Source of the DNA: Aquanectria penicillioides
Taxonomy: Eukaryota > Ascomycota > Sordariomycetes > Hypocreales > Nectriaceae
Direction of reading: 5' to 3'
DNA length: 64,000 nucleotides
Assembly (NCBI GenBank): GCA_003415625.1
Contig: PYIU01000006.1
Span: 2,046,001 to 2,110,000 of the forward strand
The position numbers and the translations under genes are program-made. This document shows, piece after piece, positions 25,293 to 36,691 of the stretch; the stretch's first letter is position 1; the number at the start of each line of letters is the position of its first letter. The notes under the pieces were generated by a model that worked only from the letters and a program-made list of their open reading frames with translations, did not search any database and was not told where the DNA came from.

Positions 25293-25461
25293 CTAATCAA
25301 TGGAGAGCGTGAGTTTCTGTTTGCTTGAATGAATGTTGGTTTGATAGCAGACAGAGTAGCTATTTGTCTCGAACAAATGATGTTTGCAGATCATTGGATG
25401 CCAAACCTAAATATATGGGTTCTTTCTCACGGCTCATATATTTTTGATTGGTTTTCGCCAA

Positions 25462-26415
25462 CTATGGAGTCGCTCCTATCGCCACAAGTTTCTTTGCGGC
25501 ATCAGGCAGTTCACGCTTTGCAAGACTGCGAGCAATCAAATCATGAGATCTTTGATTCGGGTGAGTCGGTACCATGCAGTCAAGAGTTGCTCCACCATCA
25601 ATGAGTGCTCGCATGCCAGAATCGTCGTCACCAAGTATCGCTGCCCAAGCCAATGGAGGATATCCAGCATCATCTGGCTCGTCCGGTTCTGAGTGCCCGC
25701 CTCCAATCAACTGTTTTATGGCTGTTACGGCCCCAAAAGCCGCGGCAACATGCAACGCCGTAGTTCCGCAATTCCCACGGCCATGGATAAAAGGAATCTG
25801 AACAGAGGCTCCGGATTGGAGCAATACTTCCGATACTTCGGGCTTTTGGTATAGAATGGCAAGGATGAGGGGGGAGAATTCAACCAGAGACCGGACCTCG
25901 AAGCTCGCAAAGTCTCTAAAATGGATATACCAGGATTGCTCGTTGAAAGTTGAGAGGTATTCCGATAAGCCAAGCGACGGGATATTTACATCAGTGCCGT
26001 GAGCTAGGAGAAATCGCACGGCATCGACAGCTCCTGCTTTTGCAGCCTCATGGAGAGGAGTCATATACCAAGATTTTCTCTGTCGCGATTTGACGTCCAT
26101 AGGCCCGCAGTGATAACGATCTGTGCCTTTCAAGTTTTGATACCAAAAGATGTCAAATCCAATGTCTTGCGGTTTCAAAAAATCCCAGGCCTGCTGGAGA
26201 GCTTCCACTCTATTTTCTCTGGCAGCCCAGAAGACGAAATGGTAGTCGCCTGCTGAAATCTGGCGCTCATAGAGCAGTGGGTGAGCGATGCGGTGAAGAT
26301 GACGACACGTCAAGGCCAGAGCAGCGACGTCACAGTTGGATTCGCAACATGATGTGATACTGGCCAAAAGCTCTGTGGGAAGCCTTTCGAGCGATGACCT
26401 TGCAGAATGCGACAT
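25462..26415 (-). CDS. F-box and ankyrin-repeat protein
   Basis: Single exon, 317 residues from the first ATG in frame (the open frame extends 23 codons further but without an ATG). Residues ~8-50 form an F-box (LERLPTELLASITSCC...CRHLHRIAHPLLYE), the Skp1-binding module of SCF ubiquitin ligases. At least three ankyrin repeats follow: MTPLHEAAKAGAVDAVRFLLAHGTDVN, TTALHVAAAFGAVTAIKQLI and YPPLAWAAILGDDDSGMRALIDGGA. It probably selects a substrate for ubiquitination through the repeats. Such F-box/ankyrin genes are numerous and fast-evolving in filamentous fungi. No partner gene lies adjacent. Confidence 0.85.
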   Translation of the reverse strand: MSHSARSSLERLPTELLASITSCCESNCDVAALALTCRHLHRIAHPLLYERQISAGDYHFVFWAARENRVEALQQAWDFLKPQDIGFDIFWYQNLKGTDRYHCGPMDVKSRQRKSWYMTPLHEAAKAGAVDAVRFLLAHGTDVNIPSLGLSEYLSTFNEQSWYIHFRDFASFEVRSLVEFSPLILAILYQKPEVSEVLLQSGASVQIPFIHGRGNCGTTALHVAAAFGAVTAIKQLIGGGHSEPDEPDDAGYPPLAWAAILGDDDSGMRALIDGGATLDCMVPTHPNQRSHDLIARSLAKRELPDAAKKLVAIGATP

Positions 26416-28504
26416 GGACGCGGCCGGATGCGCTGGGTCTCGAGGTTGGTCTTTAGCGTTTAGTATACCAAAGGCTACATCCACTGAGGTTGTGGTTCCC
26501 TATTTTCTCCCTATCTAGCCGCCGGCACGTGACCTCAAGTTGTAGCTCCGGGTACCCCATCCGCCGGCGTTGTTCCCGTGTCGGGTAACACGACACATGC
26601 CTCTATGCCCGAGGTTTGACATCGTGGGACGAAGTAAGACAGGATTCGTCATTGTTTCAGCCCCAGTATTATTGTCTTGGCTCCTGATAATTCGCCAGCA
26701 AGGAAGCACAATGATTATCGCAGAAAAGGAACGGATGTTTCGGGCCGATATGTTGTCTGCATCTCACAGACCCGATCGCAACGTCTACAGAGACCATAGC
26801 AGCAGTGAAGCAAAATCGCCGTTGCTCGCAATCAGGCAGCCTTAGACTCACCAAGGACTCAACCCTAAGCGCCGTTGCCTTGTCGAGCAAATTTCAATTC
26901 AAATGGATCTTTGCGCACAGAAGGCGTCCAATGTCTCTCGGTTTCCTTTTTCTCACGAACTGTCAACCTAACATTAGCGCTATGTGGCTTGTTATTAGAG
27001 TTTCGCATGTTCCAGTTAAAAGCACTCCCCAGTTCTGTTCTCACATAGAAGAAACAAAGTTGCGAGACCTACGCTCAACTTTTACGAGGCAGCAAGTCAT
27101 GGGTCAAGGATTCCCAACAGGAGATGTGTATATAGGACTATCTTCTTGCTACACTGATTCTTGTTCTTTTTCAGCCGTCCTCCATTGGATGTCACCAGCA
27201 GCCAGCTCTTGGTCGTCGTCGCCCCACACGCAGCCTTGTCGATTCATCAAACTCAAACGAGATTTCTATTTCGGTGCGCCGTGTGTGCGAAAACCTGTTT
27301 TGGGCTCCCAATAAATGCAGATAGGCCGGAACCCAGAGCCTCCCCAGCATTTGACTAGCGAATCGACTGTGCCGAGTTGCCTTTTATCCAAGGGGCCGTT
27401 ATCGGCACTGCCATGGTTCTGGCTGTGTCGCGGGGTGGGGGCTGAGTTCGTCATTGAGGGGGTACCAGCGGTGGTCATTCTGGACAGCAGTTCGGCAATA
27501 AGTGCTCCTCATCGCGGTAAGACAATTCCCAGCCTTATCTGCCGTGCAATGCAATGTGCATGTAGTGGTGTGGCCACAGGGCTGCGTTGGTGGCTTATAT
27601 GCGTGTTGACGTGACAAAACGTGACATTCCTCAGGCAGTGCACATCTAGAAGCGTGGTCATCCAACACTTTTTTTTTTTATTGCAGACAGATTACGTGTC
27701 GCTCTTCACTTTGGAGAAATCTCTTTGGCTGTCATGAAGGCCCCAGTGCCATTCCTACAAGGGTATCCGATCAATCACGGAGCTGCAATCAAGAGGCATT
27801 TGACCTTGCGGCCAAACTTACGTCGTGCAAAGGGATCATCGCGGACTTCTGTTTAACACTACCTGGACTACATGATATTACTCGCCACCGTCCAGTCAAA
27901 TCCATAATCAACTTGCGTGTCTTATGTCTTTTTAAGTATCTATGCCGTCCTCGGCATACACTAGAGCCAGTTGCATCCTTGTGACAGTAAAAAAGAAGAA
28001 ACGGCAAGCTCAACTGCCACAAGGGCCGCGTTTTCACTTCGTTCAGTTAGTTGCGCTTACTCTGCGCCCACTTCGACACAGCCGCACAGGATGAGGGGGT
28101 GGGGAGACAGCATCGCGCCAATCATCATCATGATTTTTACTGCAGACACTCAGCTTTCCACGTTTTGGGGGCTATCTTGCGCCGCTTGCCGCGTTCTTGT
28201 GTTCTTTTTGGCGGTCGCCTCACCGCGGGTATGGCACATCGAGGCCTTTCCATCGCCAGGGCTGATAGTCATGTAGCTTCCCTGTGCCGTCGTTTCCGTA
28301 TTTTGTCCCCTTTGGCCCAGGGGGTCGTTGGGTTTTCGTTGGTACTTGTAAAGAGGAGCGGATATGCATAATTGGTATAATTATAGACGCAGATCTTTTG
28401 CTGTTCGCTCGGGATATTGAGCACGTCTTGAAAAAGACAAATATCCCCCACACCTTTGACTCTCGTGTGCCCAGATGTTCCCCAATCCCTAAACAACGCC
28501 GGCC
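26416..28504. other. Intergenic region
   Basis: Two kilobases without a supportable gene. Short frames (up to 169 codons at 26805-27314) show no domain and no codon regularity. The last ~200 bp are the likely promoter/leader of the UNC93-like gene. Confidence 0.45.
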
Positions 28505-30267
28505 ATGTCCTTCAACACACCTGCAGCGGGCCAATCAGCCCCAGTGGCCAACCCGGAGGCCATCTCATATGGTAACGATGATCTATTGTATAACTATTCC
28601 ACCGGGGCTGTCGACTTGCCTCGAGGGTGGAAGTATCGACGATATCGCATCTTCGGTCGCACTTTTCCCTGGTATGCATCACCGAAGATCCAACTTGGCA
28701 TGGTGGCCTTTGTGTGCTTCCTGTGTCCTGGAATGTTTAACGCCCTCGGTGGCATGGGAGGGGGTGGTAAAACGGACGCCACGCTGGCCGATAATATGGT
28801 GAGTGCGACTTCTGACGAAGTGGAACGATCAGGACAGTCCTGCTTACTGTTGTCCGCGACAGAACACAGCTTTGTACAGCGCCTTTGCTGTCTTTGGCTT
28901 CCTTGGCGGCACTTTCGTGAATAGGCTCGGTGTTAAATTGACGCTAGCATTTGGGGGAATCGGATACAGTCTCTATGCCATTAGTCTGTTAGTATCAGAG
29001 CATCGCCATGTTCCAGCCTTCAACATCTTTGCAGGCACTTGGCTTGGTGTCTGCGCAGCTATGCTGTGGACAGCTCAGGGTACCATCATGATTTCATATC
29101 CCAACGAAGACCAAAAGGGACGCTACTTTGCCTGGTTTTGGGGTATCTTCAACATGGGTGCCGTTATTGGCAGCTTGGTGAGTTAGCATTCAACTCTATC
29201 TCACACCAATCCCATCAAGTTTCTTCCATCCACACACACCCACAGTTATAACATGATTCAATTGCTAATCTTGTGCGCAGATTCCCCTTGGCAACAACAT
29301 CGATGTCAGGACCAATAAGACCGTTAGCGACGGTACCTACATTGGCTTCATTGTACTCATGTTCCTCGGGGCTACTCTGGCCCTCACGCTCTGCAACGCC
29401 AATGATATAGTCAGAAAGGATGGCTCTCGTGTCATCTTAATGAAGAATCCCACTTGGCAGAGTGAGTTGATGGGGCTTTACGAAACGCTCAAGTTCGAGC
29501 CGTTTGTCATGTTCCTTTTCCCTATGTTTTTTTCATCTAATTGGTTTTACGTTTATCAGCAGAATGCAGTGAATGGCGCTCGCTTCAATACAAGAACCAA
29601 GGCTCTGAACAGTCTCTTGTACTGGCTCGCACAAATTGTCGCTGCTGGGATTTGGGGATATCTCCTCGATGTTGAGCGTGTCCGTCGTACGGTACGCGCG
29701 AGGATTGCACTCGTTGTTCTTTTTGTTCTTACATTTGTTGTCTGGGGTGGAGGTTATGCTTATGAGAAGACTTACACCCGTGAAAGCGTCGATCCAAAGA
29801 TTTATGTTTCGACCGACTGGACCCACTCGGGATATGTTGGGCCCATGTTTCTTTATATCTTCTATGGCTTTTATGATGCAGCCTGGCAAGCTACAGTCTA
29901 CTGGTATGTCCATTGATCCTTTGGGTTTTTCATTCAAGTTGCTAATTATTTTAGGTTCATGGGTGCTCTCTCTAACTCTGGTCGACGATCTGCCAACTAT
30001 GTCGGTTTCTACAAGGGTATTCAATCTGCTGGGGCTGCTGTTGTCAACAACCTTGATGCTCGCAAGCTCTCTTTTGAGGCGGAATTTATTAGCAATTGGG
30101 CTTTGCTCTCTGCCTCTCTTGTCATAGCTGCACCTGTCATTCTCTTCAAGATCCGCGACCATATTGATGCGGAGGATGATCTCCATGGCACTGACAAGAC
30201 CATTGAAGATGTGCTCCCCCGGGGCAGCCAAGAGATGTTTGTTAGGGTTGAATCTTATGGGATGTGA
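28505..30267 (+). CDS. UNC93-like (DUF895/MFS) membrane protein
   Basis: Exons 28505-28798, 28863-29177, 29281-29903 and 29955-30267 give 514 residues. About eleven or twelve hydrophobic segments show the fungal UNC93-like signature: IQLGMVAFVCFLCPGMFNALGGMGGGG in TM1, ALYSAFAVFGFLGGTFVNRLG, WTAQGTIMISYPNEDQKGRYF, FFSSNWFYVYQQNAVNGARFN and RRSANYVGFYKGIQSAG. All introns are short with canonical borders. These proteins belong to the MFS clan; in animals UNC93 proteins bind channels or receptors, while fungal members have no settled substrate. A plasma or vacuolar membrane location is likely. Confidence 0.9.
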
Positions 30268-31083
30268 GGTTCAAAATTTGCGATCTTTTAGCGATTTCTT
30301 TTTCACTCTTTGGAAATTCAACGGGTAGTTATTTCTCCTGGATTAAGTTGTGTAGTGATGAATAAATTATCCATGTGATCAATATTGGGATGGTTGACAA
30401 CCATCGGTATAGCACCTCGTCATCTCTTTCTAAAGTAACCTTAGAGTTTGTTGTTTACTATGCAACTCACCAACAAGCCTGTCCGATCGGAAGTTTCTTT
30501 ACGACAACATTGTCACTTTATTATAAATTGACCTTTTTACTATCCAAAATACCATGGCGATATTGAGATCGTGTCCTACATTGCTCGCAGGTCTTTGTCA
30601 TTGCGGATTCCTGACGGTAACTTTCCTTTCCAAGAACCGTCCTCGATTCCATTTCCCTCCGCGTCTTTAGGAATACTACTTCTTTTATTTTCATACTGAG
30701 TACATCTTAATTTAAGAAAACAACACCTGGTGTGGTTTCGGTGTATTGTGGTGAGCGACGAACACTCTTTCCGTTAGCAAACTTAGAATTTTGTACTTTC
30801 TTAGCCAAGATCCCTCTCTCACCAGCGATTCGAACATGAGGCGGTACATTTTACCTTTCCGGACAATGGAATTATATTTCGCAAAGCCTTTACTTTCGGC
30901 GATAAGATCTACGGTTAGGACAGATTCCATAATGAGCAACGATCAACCGATTGAATACTGGCGCCTGGGCCCAATGAGTATAAAACCAAGGTTTGCGGTT
31001 GTTTGAATCCAATATTTCTTCCAGATACCTTATTCTGGATGTAGTTTATAAGCACTACACAAATCACTCTTCAAGTTGAAATT
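30268..31083. other. Intergenic region, AT-rich
   Basis: No gene is supported. A 75-codon frame at 30712-30939 has no recognisable feature. Confidence 0.45.
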
Positions 31084-31670
31084 ATGCCGCCGAAGGTAGC
31101 CTTTATCACGGGTGCGAAAGGAATTACTGGCTCCGTAATTATTTCTCGTCTGGCGCAGAACACAGAATCCGACGAATGGTCCCAAATCATCGCAACTTCC
31201 CTTTCACCACTCACAGCTGCAGTCACAGACGCCTGGGCCAGCTCCGTGGCACCAGACCCTACCAAACAGGTCGATAGACTCATTGAAGAAATGGGTTCCA
31301 GATGTGTCAACGTCACTCATGCATTCTTTTCCTCCTACCTCCATGATGGCGATTTTGAACAACTCAATATTGTCAATAGGGATCTTTTCAAAACTTCCCT
31401 CGATGAACTTTTCGCTGTAGCTCCTAGGCTAGAATCGTGCGTGCTCCAGACCGGAGCTAAATATTACGACCTTCATTTAGAACCCGTACCCTCACCTGCC
31501 AGGGAAGAGAATACTTGCCGGGAATCCGCAATTGGGAACTTTATTTTCATCAAGAGGGTTACCTCATTGAAAGACAAAGAAATCAAAAGTGTCGGTGGAA
31601 TGTTATCCGGCCCGAGGCCATCATTGGTTACACTATCAACCCGAATAGGATGAACGAAGCTTTGAATTGA
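31084..31670 (+). pseudogene. Frameshifted, truncated PRISE-type SDR (progesterone 5-beta-reductase/iridoid synthase-like)
   Basis: From the ATG, ~154 codons match the N-terminal half of fungal PRISE-like short-chain dehydrogenases: a Rossmann entry (FITGAKGITGSVII), CVNVTHAFFSSYLHDGDF and LQTGAKYYDLHLEPVPSPAREE. Between 31540 and 31550 the frame breaks: reading continues as family-like sequence only in the next frame, where HQEGYLIERQR, then RWNVIRPEAIIGYTINPN and MNEALN follow until TGA at 31668-31670. One base appears lost in a T-rich run. Even with the shift ignored, the protein would stop at ~195 codons against ~370 for the family, so the C-terminal half is gone. Several normally fixed residues have also changed. 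It is a non-functional relic. Confidence 0.8.
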
Positions 31671-32350
31671 GCAGTGGTAGTGTAAATCAATGACGCAAGT
31701 CGTATTAGGCTGTCTAGAATGTGGTATATTTTTGAGTGATCTTCACCGGACTCGTGACAATTTCCTGTTCATAAGGAGAACAGTGAAAGTGGCTTAGTTC
31801 ATAGTGCTTGGAGACGCGTTCCCCACATGTTAGCCGGTCCATATGAGCTACTGATCTTTACCGGAAAATTCTGCTCAGCTCTCCCTAAACACATGGTAGT
31901 AGCAAAACAATTTTACGAATGAGTTGAAATAACAGATTAATCCTCAGGCTCATCATAAACTTAGTTTCAAATCGCTTCGTTTGTACTTAGCCACGACTTG
32001 GGAAAGAGCAAATAAAAACTTCAATAAAACCTAGACGCATCTAGGGTAGTGATGGAGCCTCGTGAAATTATTCAGTGTGGCTGATTCTGTGGCTAGGGCA
32101 CGTACCTTTCCGGAACAGGGTTAGTGTGAACACGGCGCCACAGAGCCTCGCAGCTTTCCATCTTTGCCCCCACAGACGGCAGAAAAAAAATTTGGAAGCT
32201 GCCAACCACCAAACCGGGCAGACCACGAGGAAATCACGACCACCTCCGTTCCTTCCCTCGCCAGAAGCACTTACTTGCTTTGGCCCGGTATATCATCAGA
32301 AAAATCCCCTTACGGACACAGACACGACAGACGTAAACCGCCTGCCCAAG
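31671..32350. promoter_or_regulatory. CBF5 upstream region with RRPE-like A/T element
   Basis: No gene is supported. An A8-TTT element at 32182-32193 (core AAAAATTT) lies ~160 bp upstream of the CBF5 ATG and resembles the ribosomal-RNA-processing element of yeast ribosome-biogenesis promoters (resemblance only). Confidence 0.4.
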
Positions 32351-34037
32351 ATGTCCAAGGAAGTCGCAGTCGTGAAGAAGGGTGAGGAGCAGGATCAGTA
32401 CACCATCAAGCCTCAAGCCGTGACACCTGCCATTGACACGAGCTCATGGCCTCTGCTCCTCAAGAACTACGAAAAGCGTGAGTGGGATCCAACAGAGATT
32501 GCAAATTGGAGGCTTTAGACGTGTGGAAGACTGACTGGCGGTCGCAGTGCTGGTGCGAACGGGACACTTCACTCCCATCCCCAACGGCTCCTCGCCTCTG
32601 AAGCGTGACCTCAAGTCGTACATCAGCTCTGGTGTGATTAACCTGGACAAGCCCTCCAACCCGTCCAGTCACGAGGTTGTCGCCTGGGTCAAGCGCATTC
32701 TTCGGTTCGTCAATTCTTTCCTTGCCTTGTTCCGGCGTCAATCCCTGCGCCGCCGGTGGCCGTTTTTTTTTTCTAACTTTTTTTTCTTCGGTCTAGATGC
32801 GAGAAGACTGGCCACAGCGGAACCCTCGATCCCAAGGTCACTGGATGCCTGATTGTTTGTGTCGACCGTGCGACTCGTCTCGTCAAGTCTCAACAAGGTG
32901 CTGGAAAGGAGTACGTTGCTGTCATCCGCCTCCACGACAAGCTTCCCGGCGGTCAGGCCCAGTTCGCCCGCGCTCTTGAGACCCTCACTGGTGCCCTCTT
33001 CCAGCGTCCTCCCCTGATCTCTGCCGTTAAGCGTCAGCTCCGTATCCGAACCATTCACGAGAGCAAGCTCATCGAGTTCGACAATGATCGCCATCTCGGT
33101 GTCTTCTGGGTTAGCTGCGAGGCTGGTACCTACATCCGAACCCTCTGTGTCCATCTTGGTCTGCTGCTCGGTGTCGGTGGCCACATGCAGGAGCTTCGCC
33201 GAGTGCGAAGTGGTGCCATGGACGAGACCAAGGGCCTCGTTACTCTCCACGACGTCCTCGACGCCCAGTGGATGATGGACAACACCCGTGATGAGTCCTA
33301 CCTCCGCAAGGTCATCTCCCCCCTTGAGACCCTCCTTACTGGCTACAAGCGACTTGTCGTCAAGGACAGCGCCGTCAACGCTGTCTGCTACGGTGCCAAG
33401 CTCATGCTGCCTGGTCTCCTCCGATATGGTGAGTCTTTGGAGCTTCTCTAAGTTTTTTTTCTAGAACCGCGAGCGCTAACATGTATCAACAGAGTCTGGT
33501 ATCGAGCACCACGAGGAGGTTGTCTTGATGACCACCAAGGGCGAGGCTATTGCTCTGGGTATTGCCCAGATGTCTACGGTTGAGATGTCCACCTGCGACC
33601 ACGGCGTAGTTGCCAAGGTCAAGCGCTGCATCATGGAGCGCGACTTGTACCCTCGCCGATGGGGTCTTGGCCCCGTCGCCCAGGAGAAGAAGAAGCTCAA
33701 GGCTGACGGCAAGCTCGACAAGTTCGGTCGACCCAACGATGCTACCCCCGCCAAGTGGACCTCTGAGTACCAGGATTATAGCGCCAACGATACCGTTGCT
33801 GCTGCGGCAGCTGCCGCCCCCGCTACGCCTCAGAAGCCTGCGGAGGACACCAAGATGGAGGGGGCTGATGCTTCCTCCCCTGCTCCTGCTGAGGATGCCA
33901 AGGACAAGAAGCGCAAGAAGCACGAGGGCGAGACTGCCGAGGAGAAGGCTGAGCGGAAACGTCGGAAGGCGGAGAAGAAGGCAGCCAAGGCCGCCAAGAA
34001 AGCGTCCAAGGACGAGGATGACGAGGAGAGTGATTGA
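32351..34037 (+). CDS. CBF5: H/ACA snoRNP pseudouridine synthase CBF5 (dyskerin)
   Basis: Exons 32351-32477, 32548-32704, 32797-33428 and 33493-34037 give 486 residues, close to yeast Cbf5 (483). The DKLD-type N-terminus ([23 protein letters not shown]) leads into the TruB domain, with catalytic Asp106 in [13 protein letters not shown] and the conserved [24 protein letters not shown] and [12 protein letters not shown] segments. A PUA domain (~300-375) binds guide RNA, and the tail is Lys/Glu-rich with KKRKKH and [11 protein letters not shown] blocks typical of nucleolar Cbf5. The enzyme isomerises uridine to pseudouridine in rRNA as part of H/ACA snoRNPs and is essential for rRNA processing. 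Each intron restores a conserved motif. Confidence 0.97.
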
Positions 34038-34406
34038 GGGGTTCCGAGACCTGGATACCACGGATATCGGTTATGTTGATATGGGGCGGTGTGCGTGCTG
34101 TACCATATTCTCTCCGCTGTTTTTCCTGTTCTGGTTTTTATTCCGCTTGATAGTGTTTGGGGAATCATTTTTGGCGTTTGGTTCGAAAATCCTGGTAGGA
34201 GTAGATGAAGGTACTCAATGCAAAAAAAAGGACGATAAGAAAAAAGCAACGCTCGCCAGCTACCCTCCCATCTTGACACCAAAGTACAAAAAATCAATGC
34301 AGAAAACACACGTGAATTGGGCTGATGAGTGAGAGTGAGAGTGAGTGAGGATAAGACCCTTTGAACGACAGGGAGACTGAGGGAGAGAGAATCAACCCGT
34401 ATGTGC

Positions 34407-34480
34407 ATGCGCGCGCGTGTGTGTGTGTGCCAGTGTGTGAGTGAGTGAGTAATTGATTGTGAGATTGTGAGATTGTGAGA
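34407..34480. repeat. GC/GT microsatellite plus GATTGTGA tandem
   Basis: Alternating GC then GT dinucleotides run from 34407 to about 34430, followed by GTGA units and three tandem copies of an 8-9 nt GAGATTGT unit up to 34480. Confidence 0.85.
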
Positions 34481-35157
34481 TGGGCAGAGACACAGAGAAG
34501 ACTGTGGAAACCAAGCAAGTCTGTTAGGTTGAGAAAGACTTTGTGTTGTGAGCATTGCGCCCGGTAGTGCCGTGTGGGTTTGTGCCCACCCTGGATGGAC
34601 CTTTGTGAGCGGGTTGATGACGGTCTTTTGGGGTTGTGCAACCAACCCGGGGTTCAAAAAATAGATGTGAGAGGAAGGGGCAGAGAGAGAGATGGTGAGC
34701 ATGGATGGCATCATGGCCCGAGTGCTAGTTAGAGCCATCGCATGGGGGGGAAGGGGGTTGGGGGCGCATCAATGCCGCCTTATGCCCAGTGGTCGCTTTC
34801 ACGCCGCTATCGAATGCTTGAGAGGTCGTGGAACCAACCAGGTGTTTGTTGGCCGAGATGTTCGGGGCCCCATCACCCTGAAACAACGCGCCATGTGGGC
34901 GATGCATGCGTTGGCACCGGATCCGAGACGAGTCCAGCTGAGAAGGCGATGATGATTGTAAGTTGGTGAGATAAGTGAGCGAGCGATTGAGACTTGGGTG
35001 ACTGCAACTTGCACTTGCATCCTGCATCTGCAGCTTGCATTTTTGGTCTCTGCTTTCCTGCTGCTCCGTGCGGTGAGGTGCTGTGCTGTATTGTGTTGTG
35101 TTGTATGGTGTTGTGTTGTGTATGCGCCTGTCTGCATCTGTCTGCTTTATACACTAC

Positions 35158-35182
35158 CTCTCTCTCTCTCTCTCTCTCTCTC
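35158..35182. repeat. (CT)n microsatellite
   Basis: Uninterrupted CT dinucleotide tract of about 12 units. Confidence 0.95.
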
Positions 35183-35426
35183 CTGCTCTGACCTCACTTG
35201 CGCTGCGACGGTGACAGCTGAAGGATTGCCATCTGACTGGCAGTGTAAGTTGCGTAGAGCGGCTTAGTCGAACAACCTTGTAGATATGTTGCCGGCTGCC
35301 GAGCTGTCGTTGGTCATCCTCGCTTCTCTACGCCTTCCAGGATCAAATTCTACCACCCAACCAGATAAGCCGTGACAATCCTGCCAGGGCTTTTTCGGCC
35401 CTCTTCTCTATCTCTCTCACCCAATT

Positions 35427-35462
<36 letters not shown>

Positions 35463-35473
35463 GTGTGTGTGTG
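35427..35473. repeat. (TC)n-(GT)n compound microsatellite
   Basis: About 13 TC units run directly into GT units with one interruption. Confidence 0.95.
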
Positions 35474-36392
35474 AATTGTAAAAGGAACCGAAGTTGGAGA
35501 GGACAATCAACAGCGCGCTGCGCCTTGTGAGGGCCGAGTGCGCGCGAATCATGCTTAGAGAAGCTATTCTGAGACGGAGGGGGAAGGGGGGGGCAACTGC
35601 CAGGGGTGCTAGCTTCTCAGCTTCTCACCTTTTCTTAACTGCCGAATCAGGTTTTGGCCCAGGGCTTTTCTCGCGCGCGCTCTCTGTCTTGTTTCTCCGC
35701 GCTTGGTGTTTTCTGGGCGCCTGGGTTGTAACCATGGTGTCACAGCAAGATGACAACACCATGTGCGGCCAGCGTCGATCCAAACCCAAGCCAGCCCGTG
35801 CCGAGCCCATTGACACTAGTTAGCTTGTCTCGCCCGCACCTCCCACACACCGGTACCTTACGACGCCCAGGCGTCGCATAAAATTAAGAGGTTGCATCCT
35901 TGTACTGTGGTGACTTGGACATGCTCGACTGGAGCCAACCAGGCTTTGGTTTCCTCCCAGACCGGTCTTAGTGCTCGGTGCATGGCATAGCCTCGCCTAG
36001 ACCACTCACTGTATGGGGTCTTGCTTTTTTCTGCTGCTGCTTTTCCTCTGCCCTCGGGGCGGCGGCCTTGTTTTTTCGTCCCCATGCTGAGCGGACTGCC
36101 ATGTGGCCCGGCGGGTTCCCTGCTTTGTAGCTTAAGCATGTGCTCTCTGCGCCTGTGCCTGTGCCTGAACCGAGCAGCCATCGTCGTGTCATTCGCTGGT
36201 CCGTAAGCCGGGGGGTGTGGGCTAACAGTTCGGGCCTTGGGGGAGTGAGGGAGGGATGTCGTTGGAGCAGTCCGGCAAGGGACCCGAAGGAGCATTGAGG
36301 GTTTATTTTGAAATGACGGTATGGAGCTGGCTGTTGGCTTGGCGGCTCAAGGGGCTGTGGCTAAGCGTGTCGAGGCAATCTGGACGTTCGAG

Positions 36393-36400
36393 TATATAAG
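36393..36400 (+). promoter_or_regulatory. TATA box of GH43 gene
   Basis: TATATAAG lies 292 bp upstream of the GH43 ATG and ahead of a CT-rich, ATG-poor leader, a usual layout for a regulated secreted-enzyme gene in ascomycetes. Confidence 0.5.
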
Positions 36401-36691
36401 GTCGGGGGTGGAAGACGGAAGTGTGTTGTTGTAGATATTGAAAGGACAAGGCAGCCCGGCAAACAGCTCCCTCCCACAACAGGAGATTCACTGACAAACA
36501 TCAAACATTACTAGAAGATCACAATTAATTCTTCCTTCTTTTTTTGTTGTTGTTTTCAACTCTATTTTGATTCAAACCTTTGCTTCTTTTTGCCCCATTT
36601 ACTCTCTCTCCGAGTCGCCTTCAATAACAACCCCAGTGTACCCCAAGTCTCGGTTCTCTATATCCTAGATCGGCGACACGCACCAACCAAA

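Larger units (their letters stand above)
34038..36691. other. Repeat-rich intergenic region upstream of GH43 gene
   Basis: 2.65 kb without a supportable gene. It has many simple repeats (separate entries) and the GH43 promoter with its TATA box. Longer open frames here (up to 302 codons, minus strand 33830-34738) overlap CBF5 and follow repeat sequence, so they are not genes. Confidence 0.5.

Noticed and set aside
33486..34738. Long minus-strand open frames opposite CBF5 and its 3' region
   Set aside because: Shadow frames of codon-biased CBF5 and of simple repeats; no homology.
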